DNA of 64,000 nucleotides, from NCBI GenBank assembly GCA_965203215.1, contig CBDBBY010000001.1:806001-870000 (forward strand), written 5' to 3'. Both the position numbers and the translations under genes were made by a program. Positions 44,987 to 53,731 of the stretch are shown here, in pieces; the first letter of the stretch is position 1; every line of letters begins with the position of its first letter. The DNA is from CBDBBY01 sp965203215. GTDB taxonomy: Bacteria; Pseudomonadota; Alphaproteobacteria; Rhodobacterales; Rhodobacteraceae. Under the pieces are notes generated by a model. The model made no database searches, was not told where the DNA came from, and saw nothing but the letters and a program-made list of their open reading frames with translations.

Positions 44987-46278
44987 TCCGCATGCTCCTC
45001 GTCATTCCAAGTGAAAGCAAGCGCGTTCTCCATCCAGCCGGAGGCATGGAGTCGCCCTAGCCCCCGAGCAGTTCGTAGCTTCTCTGAGCGGGGCAAATCG
45101 CATACCGGACTTATCACGGAATCGTCGGTGTCGGGCAGGCGGCAGACGACGGACGTGCTTTTGAACGTCTCGTCACCGATCATGGCAAGCAGGTCAGGGG
45201 AATGAGTGGTGGTAATTACCTGCAGCCCGCCTTTTGCAGTTTGCCCTTCGATCAGATCGAGCAGAAGCCACAATCTCGACGGATGGATGCCGTTGTCAAT
45301 CTCTTCGAAAATGTATGAACGCGTGGTGCTAAGGTTGGGCAAAGTGGAATTTTTGCCCAGCATCGCCGCCAACGTTGCTAGGAAGCGCAGCGTACCATCC
45401 GACGCGCTGTAAGCGGACACTTTTCTTTTATTCGTCTCGCCAATCGCGAGTTGAACTCGCCCGGTAGTTGGATCACGTGGAAAGTAAAATTTCTTAACAT
45501 CCATGGGCGTAAGCTCGCGCACCCAGTCGTAGAATACGGCCGCGCGTTTCGAATCCGCACAAATTTCCTGCAGGACGGTCGGCAAATTTTCACCGCTGTC
45601 GCCAAGAACAGTCTGCCCGGGAAAAACCGGTTTCCGCATCAGATCAGGGATCGGGTCGAGGAAACGGATACCTGCAAGACAATCGATCACCGATTGAGTG
45701 ATGTCTTTGTGATTTCGGAAGACGATCTTGTGCTCCCGAATTTGCGTCAGGGCCGGCTGATCAGATCTGGCTTTGATCCGATGACCACGTTTTTTTTGCC
45801 CACCGGTCTTCGCCATACGAAGAAGAAGGCATGTTTCGTCGTCTTGTGCACGAACTGGATCGGGTTTATCGGGGTGGCTTGTATAAATGTACTCTGATCC
45901 GAACCGACTGAGCTTTTCCTCGGTAACCCGGAACCCACTCAGATTGTCCTTGTCATGTTCGACCCTGATTGAATACCGGATCTTGTTCCCGCCAATCTTC
46001 AGTTCGACCTCAAGGAAGAATCCAGATTGTTCAAAACGGGTAATTTCATTTGCTGCGCCACGAATCGGCACCCACTCGACCTGGCCGCCGGAACCGAATT
46101 TGCCGCCGATGATTTCCGCCAGCGTGTAGCCGCGGCCGATCCCGTGAAGAAAACGGAAGGCATCCCGGATGTTGCTCTTGCCGCTCGCATTCGTGCCCAC
46201 GATGACGGTGAAAGGACCGGCGCGCAGAGTCTCGTCGGCGAAATTCTTGAAATCGACGAGTCGGAGTGAAGTGATCAT
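44983..46278 (-). CDS. ABC/SMC-type AAA ATPase of a two-gene operon
   Basis: A 431-residue ATPase of the AAA_21/OLD-like class. It has LRLVDFKNFADETL and the P-loop VGTNASGKSNIRDA at the N-terminus, a middle insertion, a signature-like YSASDGTLRFLATLAAML, Walker B RSYIFEEIDNGIHPSRL and the H-loop VITTTHSPDLL. The ATG at 46278 is chosen because it gives the conserved MITSLRLVDFKNF start. It overlaps the TOPRIM-like gene, which marks the pair as one unit. Confidence 0.85.
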   Translation of the reverse strand: MITSLRLVDFKNFADETLRAGPFTVIVGTNASGKSNIRDAFRFLHGIGRGYTLAEIIGGKFGSGGQVEWVPIRGAANEITRFEQSGFFLEVELKIGGNKIRYSIRVEHDKDNLSGFRVTEEKLSRFGSEYIYTSHPDKPDPVRAQDDETCLLLRMAKTGGQKKRGHRIKARSDQPALTQIREHKIVFRNHKDITQSVIDCLAGIRFLDPIPDLMRKPVFPGQTVLGDSGENLPTVLQEICADSKRAAVFYDWVRELTPMDVKKFYFPRDPTTGRVQLAIGETNKRKVSAYSASDGTLRFLATLAAMLGKNSTLPNLSTTRSYIFEEIDNGIHPSRLWLLLDLIEGQTAKGGLQVITTTHSPDLLAMIGDETFKSTSVVCRLPDTDDSVISPVCDLPRSEKLRTARGLGRLHASGWMENALAFTWNDEEHAE

Positions 46279-46827
46279 TATTCTTTCCCAGTATTCTTTA
46301 CCGCTTGTGGTGCCGCCGCGCATGGATATTTGGTTCAAAACAGATCAAAGTATCGCGGGCAACTAACGCGATGAGCTCCAACACTTGGACCAGCTGCTAT
46401 TTCACTCTGCCCTCTTATCCGTCTTTGCGGCGTTATGGAAAGCCTAATGATGAACTGGCTCGCACCCGTGTCCTCATGTGCCGACCAGGCATCCGGTCGA
46501 AGATCATGCCTTATTCACATCCTTGAACAAGCATGCGAATAATGGCTGCGGACGAGGCCGGCATTGCAGACCGAACGCGCCGCGGGACGGGCACGCGATA
46601 TTCCATGCCGCATCATGGCTCCCGCAATCATCAGCTTTCGGCCAGCCCTCGCCGAGCAACCCCGGCGATGTGCTGTTCAATTCGCTGTCCGAATATTACT
46701 CCATTTGTTTCGTCGAGAGGCGCGTTCCGGTTCTTCCCCGTCGCTTTTGATCTCGATTTTCTGGCTTCCGCACTTCCTCAAGACTTTGCCTCAGGCAACG
46801 CGTTGCGAATGCGATGCTCCGACAAAT
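46279..46827. other. No gene recognised
   Basis: About 550 bp between the ATPase operon and the dehydrogenase. A frame on + (NPGDVLFNSLSEYYSICFVE, near 46660-46715) is short and without a start. No hairpin plus T-run was found for the dehydrogenase gene. Confidence 0.35.
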
Positions 46828-49236
46828 TCAGCTGCGCATCCGCGTTCCTGCCGGATCGAACGGCGACGGGGGAATTACGATCGCGTTGCGCTCCGCGCCC
46901 ACTATGTGACATGTCAACTTGGTCCCGTGCTCCGACGCGTCCGGTTCGACCAAGGCCATCGCCAAACTCTTTCCGACGACATGCCCGTAGCCTCCGGAGG
47001 TCACATAACCGACCCGCCGACCGTCAAGCCAGATAGGTTCGTATCCGGTCGCATCCGAGTCGCCGTCTTCAATTTCCAAGGTCACGAGTTTCCGGCCCGC
47101 GTTCCTGCGGTCCGCCGATGCGGCCTCCCTCCCGATGAATTCCCCTTTGTCGTAAGCGATCCACTTGTCCAAGCCGGTTTCCCGCGGCGTGTAAGCTTGC
47201 ATGAACTCGGCGTTCCAAATCCCGAAGCTCTTTTCCAGCCGCAGCGAAAGCAGAGCGTTGAATCCGATGTCCGACCCATCGAAATCTGCAGCGGCCGCCT
47301 TCAGCGAATTGTAGAGAGCAAGGTGCTCGGACGCTTCGCAATTGATTTCGAAACCGAGTTCTCCCGTCACGCTCATGCGTGCAACCTTCGAGCGAATCAA
47401 ACCCAGATCCATTTCTTGAAGACCCATGAACGGCAGCGCGTCGCCCGACACTTCGTGATGCGTCAAGCTCGAAAGCAGGTCGCGGGAATTCGGTCCAACA
47501 ACGGCGAAACCGACGACCCTGTCGGATAAATCTTCCACAGTGACTCCCGATTCGGCTAAATCGCTGAACCAGCGCATGTGCCACTCGCGCAGGTAGTAGC
47601 TTCCCATTATCCACCATACACCCCTGCCCCAATTCAATACCGTGAGATCGCCGCGAAGCCTTCCGCTCGGCGCGAGCATGGGCGAGAGCCGGCTCCTGCC
47701 CTCTTTCGGAAGGCGACCCGCAAGCACCCGGTTCAGCCATTTTTCGGCTCCGGGACCGGTAACGCGAAAGCGCGAGTATCCCGAAATATCAAGGATCCCG
47801 GCTGTTCCTCGCGCGCGCTTGCATTCGTCCGCGACAATGTCGAATGCGTTGGATCTTTTCAGGGTCGGCGTTTCCGAGAAATCTTTCGGAGCGAAGTAAA
47901 TCGGCACCTCCAATCCCCAGCTATTGCCCCAAAACGCGCCTGCATCCGTCATGGCGCCGTAGGCAGGCGGCGTTCTCAACGGACGCCCTGCCCAAAGCTG
48001 CTCGTTCGGATAGGTCATGACGAATCGCCTGGAGTAGAATTGCCCGGTCATCTGCTTGATGTATTCGCGATTCGAGGCGAAGGAGCCGTACCTCGCAATG
48101 TCCATCGGCCACGCGTCCGCTTCGGTTTCGCCGTTAATCATCCATTCGGCGAGCGTCTTTCCCACGCCTCCGCCTTGCAGGAATCCGGCCATCACTCCGC
48201 AAGCAAGCCAGTAGTTGCGCAGCCCGCGGATTGGACCGACAAGCGGATTGCCGTCGGGCGAAAAGGTGAACGCGCCGTTGACCCAGGATTTGATGCCCGC
48301 CTCCTGTAGTACGGGATATCTTTTGAACGCCATCTCGAGCTCGTCGGAAATCCGGTCCAGATCCTCCTCGATCAAGTCCATCCCGTATTCCCACGGTGCT
48401 CCGTCCACGCACCAATGCTTGTGGTTCAACTCATATATCCCGACCAGAACGCCCTCCTGGTCCTGCCGCATGTAGGTAAACCCTTCGAGGTCGACAGTCA
48501 TGGGGACCTCGAAGTCCAAATCTCTGACTTCAGGTATCGTATCCGTCACGAAGTAGTGGTGCTCCAACGGCGACAACGGAAGCTCCAATCCGGCCATTCG
48601 CCCGACCTGCTTCGCCCAAAGTCCAGCGGCGTTGACGACGTGCTCGGTTTGGATCGTTCCCTTTTCGGTAACGACCTCCCAAGTGCCGTCGACCCTGCGG
48701 ACGAGCTCCAGCACGCGGTTGTGCTCCACGATTTCTGCCCCGAGATTCTTAGCCGCCTTCGCGTAGGCATGAACGGTTCCCGTCGTGTCCACGTAACCTT
48801 CGCGGTCCGCCCACAGCCCTCCGATGACGCCGGCGACGTCCATGATCGGACAACGCTCCTTGATCTCTTGGGGCGTCATCAGATGGCAATCTTCAATCCC
48901 GATCGTTTGGAATATTCGATAAGTCGATTTGAGCCATTCCCATCGAGCGGGTGCCGAAGCGACCGTAATGCCGCCTGTCATGTGCAGTCCTATCGATTGG
49001 CCCGACTCTCGCTCGACTTCCGACAGAAGATCGATGGTGTAGGCTTGCAGGGCCGCCATGTTCGGATCCGCATTGAGCGCATGCACTCCGCCGGCTGCAT
49101 GCCATGACGAACCGGCCGTCAAAACTGACCGCTCGACCAAGCAGACGTCTCGCCAGCCGAATTTCGCCAAATGATAAAGCACGGAAGCGCCGACGACGCC
49201 GCCCCCGATTACGACCGCGCGATAGCTGCCTTCCAT
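46828..49236 (-). CDS. Dimethylglycine/sarcosine dehydrogenase-like flavoprotein
   Basis: An 802-residue protein with an N-terminal FAD oxidoreductase domain (AVVIGGGVVGASVLYHLAKFG, SSWHAAGGVHALN, with the His of covalent FAD-type enzymes) and a C-terminal GcvT-like folate-binding domain (GILDISGYSRFRVTGPGAE, TGELGFEINC, FIGREAA). Such enzymes demethylate dimethylglycine or sarcosine with transfer of the methyl to tetrahydrofolate. The ATG at 49236 follows GTGAGAGG. Divergent from a complete amino-acid-type ABC transporter, which suggests uptake and breakdown of a methylated amine. Confidence 0.85.
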   Translation of the reverse strand: MEGSYRAVVIGGGVVGASVLYHLAKFGWRDVCLVERSVLTAGSSWHAAGGVHALNADPNMAALQAYTIDLLSEVERESGQSIGLHMTGGITVASAPARWEWLKSTYRIFQTIGIEDCHLMTPQEIKERCPIMDVAGVIGGLWADREGYVDTTGTVHAYAKAAKNLGAEIVEHNRVLELVRRVDGTWEVVTEKGTIQTEHVVNAAGLWAKQVGRMAGLELPLSPLEHHYFVTDTIPEVRDLDFEVPMTVDLEGFTYMRQDQEGVLVGIYELNHKHWCVDGAPWEYGMDLIEEDLDRISDELEMAFKRYPVLQEAGIKSWVNGAFTFSPDGNPLVGPIRGLRNYWLACGVMAGFLQGGGVGKTLAEWMINGETEADAWPMDIARYGSFASNREYIKQMTGQFYSRRFVMTYPNEQLWAGRPLRTPPAYGAMTDAGAFWGNSWGLEVPIYFAPKDFSETPTLKRSNAFDIVADECKRARGTAGILDISGYSRFRVTGPGAEKWLNRVLAGRLPKEGRSRLSPMLAPSGRLRGDLTVLNWGRGVWWIMGSYYLREWHMRWFSDLAESGVTVEDLSDRVVGFAVVGPNSRDLLSSLTHHEVSGDALPFMGLQEMDLGLIRSKVARMSVTGELGFEINCEASEHLALYNSLKAAAADFDGSDIGFNALLSLRLEKSFGIWNAEFMQAYTPRETGLDKWIAYDKGEFIGREAASADRRNAGRKLVTLEIEDGDSDATGYEPIWLDGRRVGYVTSGGYGHVVGKSLAMALVEPDASEHGTKLTCHIVGAERNAIVIPPSPFDPAGTRMRS

Positions 49237-49580
49237 TTGAAACCTCTCACTTCCTTGCGCCTCGGGCGCGCATGGCGCTCCAATCCGCCGCGCAGGTCCG
49301 CGGCCTCGCGAATTTAGACGACTCGCGGGAAACTCCAATACCATTTCGTTGCAATCCGGCGAATCGAATGCCCTGATTCATCTTTGCATCCTGCGATCGC
49401 GAAAACGCCCGAGTTGCGCGCGCATTCCATTCATTCCGGGTGCGGCCACCTTCCGAACAGACACAGCGCGCCAAGCCCAAAACCGCGGATGTTGGAAAAA
49501 CTGCCCTCAAAAACCGCTTCCTTCCGCTGCAGCAGCTGAATCGGACCCTATGATTCTTGAAAACGCCAGCCCCGAATACG

Positions 49581-49609
49581 TTGACGTGCGAGTCAATGGA
49601 AAGTATTGA
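49581..49609 (+). promoter_or_regulatory. Candidate promoter of the ABC transporter operon
   Basis: TTGACG, 17-bp spacer, TATTGA, about 40 bp before the substrate-binding-protein ATG. The -10 is weak. The rest of the 413-bp divergent region (49237-49649) shows no gene or clear operator. Confidence 0.35.
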
Positions 49610-49649
49610 GTCCGTGATTCAAAATTCCGTTCAAATCTTGGAGAATGTG

Positions 49650-50837
49650 ATGAAAAAATTAGCTTTTGGGATCGCGTCGATTGCGGCTTTGGCTGCTTCC
49701 GCAGCGCATGCGGAAGAGATCAAGATAGGCGTGCTTCTCGGGTTCACCGGACCGATTGAATCCCTTACTCCGGACATGGCCAGCGGTGCGGAGCTAGCTA
49801 TTGCGGAAGTCAATGAGTCCGGGATGCTGCTCGACGGCTCGTCCGTCATGGCCGTCAGGGGCGACTCGACTTGCATCGACTCCGCAGCCGCCGTTGCCGC
49901 GGCGGAACAGCTCGTCACTGCCGACAACGTCAATGCGATCGTCGGCGCAGACTGCTCCGGCGTAACTGCTTCCGTGCTCCAAAACGTCGCTCGCCCGAAC
50001 GGAATCGTCATGATTTCGCCGTCCGCAACCTCCCCCGCTCTTTCGACGGCAGAGGACGACGGCCTGTTCTTCAGGACAGCTCCGTCCGACAAGCGGCAAG
50101 GCGTCGTCATGAGTGAAATCATCATGGGTCGCGGGTACTCGGAAGTTGCAGTCACATATACCAACAACGACTACGGCAAAGGCCTCGCAGACAGTTTCCA
50201 AAGCGCGTTCGAGGCTGCGGGAGGAACTGTAACGCTCAATGCCTCCCATGAGGACGGCAAAGGCGATTACTCCGCGGAAATCGGAGCCCTCGACGCTGCA
50301 GGCGGCGAAGTGCTCGTCGTTGCAGGCTATCTGGATCAAGGTGGGCTCGGCATTATCCAAGCTGCCTTGGATTCCGGCGCATTCGATACATTCGTATTGC
50401 CTGACGGCATGATCGGCGCAAGTATCGTTGAAAACGTCGGCCCTGATCTCAACGGCTCTTTCGGTCAAGCGCCGGGAACCGACAGTGACGGCGCGGCGAT
50501 GATGCATGCCATGGCGACCGAGGCTGGCTTCGACGGCGCTTCGCCTTTCGCTCCCGAGTCTTACGACGCAGCAGCGCTGATCATGCTCGCAATGCAGGCG
50601 GCCGGCTCGTCAAGCAGCAGCGACATCAAGGATACAGTCATGGACGTAGCGAACGCTCCGGGCGAAATGATACTCCCGGGCGAACTCGCCAAAGGTCTTC
50701 AGATCCTGAGCGACGGCGGCGATATCGACTACGTAGGTGCGTCGGCTGTTGAGCTGATCGGTCCCGGCGAGGCGGCAGGCAATTATGCGGAATACGAGGT
50801 AATGGACAACGAGTTCACTGTTGTCGGATACCGCTGA
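49650..50837 (+). CDS. ABC transporter substrate-binding protein (Leu/Ile/Val type)
   Basis: A 395-residue periplasmic binding protein of the HAAT family. Signal peptide MKKLAFGIASIAALAASAAHA, then EEIKIGVLLGFTGPIESL, AAEQLVTADNVNAIVGADCS and YTNNDYGKGLADSFQ. GGAGAATG lies close before the ATG at 49650. First gene of a five-gene transporter; a 280-bp gap with a stem-loop separates it from livG. The ligand is unknown; the divergent dehydrogenase hints at a methylated amine or amino acid. Confidence 0.9.
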   Translation: MKKLAFGIASIAALAASAAHAEEIKIGVLLGFTGPIESLTPDMASGAELAIAEVNESGMLLDGSSVMAVRGDSTCIDSAAAVAAAEQLVTADNVNAIVGADCSGVTASVLQNVARPNGIVMISPSATSPALSTAEDDGLFFRTAPSDKRQGVVMSEIIMGRGYSEVAVTYTNNDYGKGLADSFQSAFEAAGGTVTLNASHEDGKGDYSAEIGALDAAGGEVLVVAGYLDQGGLGIIQAALDSGAFDTFVLPDGMIGASIVENVGPDLNGSFGQAPGTDSDGAAMMHAMATEAGFDGASPFAPESYDAAALIMLAMQAAGSSSSSDIKDTVMDVANAPGEMILPGELAKGLQILSDGGDIDYVGASAVELIGPGEAAGNYAEYEVMDNEFTVVGYR

Positions 50838-50848
50838 TCCAACTCCTT

Positions 50849-50880
50849 CGAGCGGCGGGGATTTCGTACCCTGCCGCTCG
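50849..50880 (+). terminator. Stem-loop after the substrate-binding-protein gene
   Basis: CGAGCGGCGGGG, loop ATTTCGTA, CCCTGCCGCTCG (12-bp stem with one mismatch), 11 bp after the stop and without a T-run. Probably an mRNA 3'-end-stabilising or partial attenuating hairpin that keeps binding-protein expression above that of the membrane parts. The remaining 237 bp to livG show nothing else. Confidence 0.6.
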
Positions 50881-51117
50881 AGCAGCGATCAATTCCTGAA
50901 CCTCCAGATCGGGGCTTCGGCTTGGCTGTAAAGCTTCTTGTTTTTGCGGCTGAAATTGCATCGCGACTGCCGGCCAGAGCTTATGGGAGGCACCGAATTT
51001 GCCGCCCGGACTATGATCGGAATTGGTTGTTTCCGGTGCGCCGTCGCCGATCATGCCCGTGCGGGTCGGACGATGACAGTTTCGTCCAATGCGATCGGAT
51101 AGGAATCGGCCCATCCG

Positions 51118-51909
51118 ATGATTGATATCCAGAATCTGACGAAGCGCTTTGGCGGCTTTACCGCTATCGATAACGTCTCGCTCAAGATCAAGAGCGGTTC
51201 GATAACGGGGCTGATCGGCCCCAACGGCGCTGGTAAGTCCACTCTATTCAACGTGGTGGCGGGCGTCCACAAGCCCACGGCCGGGCGCGTGTTCATGAAC
51301 GACGAGTGCATCACGGGACTTTTGCCGCACACCCTGTTCCACATGGGCTTCTTGCGGACATTTCAGATAGCGCACGAGTTCAGCTCGCTCACCGTGCGTG
51401 AAAACCTGATGATGGTGCCTGGCGACCAATCCGGCGAAACTCTATGGAATACTTGGTTCCGGCGACAGCAGATCGCGCAAGACGAACTCAGGATCTCGGA
51501 GAAGGCCGAAGAGGTGATGGAGTTCCTCACCATCGGGCATTTGGCGGACGAAAAGGCGGGCAACTTGTCCGGCGGACAGAAGAAGCTTATGGAACTAGGG
51601 CGCACCATGATGGTCGATGCGCGGGTCGTCTTCATCGACGAGGCGGGCGCGGGAGTGAACCGAACTCTTCTTCGCACGATCGGCGACGCGATCATCAGAT
51701 TGAACAAGGAGCGAAATTATACCTTCTGCATGATCGAGCACGATTTCGCTTTCATTTCGCGGCTTTGCGAACCGGTGATCGTCATGGCTGAAGGCAGGCT
51801 CCTTGCTCAAGGCTCGGCGGACGAAATCAGCGCAAACGAGCGGGTCATCGAAGCCTACCTTGGCGCGAGCGCCGAGAAGACCCGGCTGGATGCCGACATC
51901 AATGATTGA
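51118..51909 (+). CDS. livG: ABC transporter ATPase, LivG type
   Basis: A 263-residue ATPase: Walker A GLIGPNGAGKSTLFN (residues 34-42), signature LSGGQKKLMELG, Walker B VVFIDEAGAGVN, H-loop MIEHDF and the LivG-like FRTFQIAHEF Q-loop region. The usual DEP after Walker B is DEA here, an unusual but conservative variant. Followed by LivF after 9 bp. Confidence 0.9.
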   Translation: MIDIQNLTKRFGGFTAIDNVSLKIKSGSITGLIGPNGAGKSTLFNVVAGVHKPTAGRVFMNDECITGLLPHTLFHMGFLRTFQIAHEFSSLTVRENLMMVPGDQSGETLWNTWFRRQQIAQDELRISEKAEEVMEFLTIGHLADEKAGNLSGGQKKLMELGRTMMVDARVVFIDEAGAGVNRTLLRTIGDAIIRLNKERNYTFCMIEHDFAFISRLCEPVIVMAEGRLLAQGSADEISANERVIEAYLGASAEKTRLDADIND

Positions 51910-51918
51910 GGAAACGAA

Positions 51919-52623
51919 TTGAGTTTTCTTTGCGGCGAACTTCTGACCGGCGGGTACGGCGGCGCGAACATCATTACGGATTGCACGATATCGGTCGAAT
52001 TCGGATCCATCGCCGTCATTGTCGGTCCCAACGGAGCCGGAAAATCGACCGCCATGCGCGCGCTGTTCGGAATGCTCGACCTCAAGTCCGGCCGCGTGGA
52101 ATTCAACGGCGAGGACATTACGGACTTGTCTCCCCACCAGCGCGTCGCAAAGGGAATGGCATTCGTTCCTCAGAACAAAAACATTTTCACGACGATGAGC
52201 GTCGAGGAGAACTTGGAAATGGGGGCGTTCCTGCGGCAGGACGACTTCAAAGATACGATGGAAGAGGTTTACGACCTGTTTCCGATCCTGCGCGAAAAGC
52301 GCTCCCAGCTGGCGGGCGAGTTGTCGGGAGGACAGCGGCAACAGGTGGCGTTCGGACGGGCGCTCATGACCAATCCCGACGTTCTCATGCTCGATGAACC
52401 CACAGCCGGCGTTTCCCCTATAGTGATGGACGAAATCCTTGAGCGCGTCACAGAGGTCGCCGCCTCGGGCATTTCCGTGCTGATGGTGGAGCAGAACGCG
52501 CGCCAAGCGCTTGAGATCGCCGACATGGGTTATGTTCTGGTACAGGGGCGCAATAGGTTTACGGACACGGGGGGCGCTCTGCTCGCCGACAGCGAAGTCC
52601 GGCGGGCGTTCTTGGGCGGATAG
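51919..52623 (+). CDS. livF: ABC transporter ATPase, LivF type
   Basis: A 234-residue ATPase: Walker A IVGPNGAGKSTAMRA, VPQNKNIFTTMSVEENL, signature LSGGQRQQVAFGRAL, Walker B VLMLDEPTAGVSP and H-loop-equivalent MVEQNARQAL. The start is a TTG at 51919. Pairs with LivG as the heterodimeric motor of the transporter. Confidence 0.9.
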   Translation: MSFLCGELLTGGYGGANIITDCTISVEFGSIAVIVGPNGAGKSTAMRALFGMLDLKSGRVEFNGEDITDLSPHQRVAKGMAFVPQNKNIFTTMSVEENLEMGAFLRQDDFKDTMEEVYDLFPILREKRSQLAGELSGGQRQQVAFGRALMTNPDVLMLDEPTAGVSPIVMDEILERVTEVAASGISVLMVEQNARQALEIADMGYVLVQGRNRFTDTGGALLADSEVRRAFLGG

Positions 52624-52720
52624 GTTGAATCTTGTTTCGGTTTGATGCTTTTCTGCGCACAGAACTTCCGGATTCAAGGCAATTCGGACGCCCGAAACTA
52701 GCGCATAGGCGGAACTGCCC

Positions 52721-53731
52721 TTGGATTTTTTGAACGCCATCATTGCGCTAGGGAATTTCGTAGTCCTCCCCGCGCTGACCTACGGCAGCCAGCTTGCGCT
52801 CGGCGCACTCGGCGTCACGCTCGTTTACGGCGTGCTTAGATTTGCGAACTTCGCGCATGGGGACACCATGGCGTTCGGGGCCATGGTCGCAGTGCTCCTC
52901 ACTTGGCTGCTGCAGTCGATGGGCGTGAGCCTTGGACCTTTGCCGACAGCGTTGCTTGCCCTCCCAGCCGCGATCGGCGTCACCGTCATCGTGCTTTTGG
53001 CCGTCGACAGGTTCGTCTACCGCTTCTACCGGAGGAAGAATTCCCCTTCGGTCATTTTCGTGATCATTTCGGTTGGCGTCATGCTGATCATGCATGGGGT
53101 CGTCAGACTGATCATCGGACCGGACGAACAGCGGTTCGCCGACGGCGAGCGCTTCATCATGTCGGCGCGCGACTTCAAGGCGCTGACGGGCTTGCAGGAA
53201 GGATTGGCTTTCAAGACCACGCAGGGAATCACGATAATCGCCGCCATCCTGTTGATGATTGGACTCTTTTGGTTTTTGAACAAGACGCGGATCGGCAAAT
53301 CCATGCGCGCCTTTTCCGACAACGAGGAATTGGCGCTGCTTTCCGGCATCAATCCTGATCGAGTGGTCGCAATTTGCTGGGCGATAACCGCTGCCTTGGC
53401 GGTCATCGCCGGAACGCTTTATGGCTTGGACAAGATTTTCAAGCCGTTCACGTATTTTCAGTTGCTCCTGCCGATTTTCGCGGCGGCCATACTCGGCGGA
53501 TTGGGCAGTCCCATCGGCGCGATCGCCGGCGGCTACACCGTGGCCTTTTCGGAAGTGCTGATTACCTACGCATACAAAAAGGTTCTGAAGTATTTGCTTC
53601 CGGAATGGCTTGAGCCGGACGGTCTGGCCCAACTGCTCTCCACGGACTACAAGTTCGCAGTTTCATTCGCGATTCTGGTCATAGTCCTCATTTTCCGCCC
53701 GACTGGGATATTTCGGGGCAAATTGATATGA
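52721..53731 (+). CDS. livH: ABC transporter permease, LivH type
   Basis: A 336-residue membrane protein with about eight helices. It has LALGALGVTLVYGVLRFANFAHGDTM, the LivH signature, and GGLGSPIGAIAGGYTVAFSE near the C-terminus. Start is probably TTG at 52721. Overlaps livM by four bases (ATGA). Confidence 0.9.
   Translation: MDFLNAIIALGNFVVLPALTYGSQLALGALGVTLVYGVLRFANFAHGDTMAFGAMVAVLLTWLLQSMGVSLGPLPTALLALPAAIGVTVIVLLAVDRFVYRFYRRKNSPSVIFVIISVGVMLIMHGVVRLIIGPDEQRFADGERFIMSARDFKALTGLQEGLAFKTTQGITIIAAILLMIGLFWFLNKTRIGKSMRAFSDNEELALLSGINPDRVVAICWAITAALAVIAGTLYGLDKIFKPFTYFQLLLPIFAAAILGGLGSPIGAIAGGYTVAFSEVLITYAYKKVLKYLLPEWLEPDGLAQLLSTDYKFAVSFAILVIVLIFRPTGIFRGKLI

Noticed and set aside
46564..47529. 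321-residue plus-strand ORF
   Set aside because: Mostly antisense to the dimethylglycine-dehydrogenase-like gene.
52748..53632. 294-residue minus-strand ORF
   Set aside because: Antisense of livH; highly charged, typical of the complement of a membrane-protein gene.
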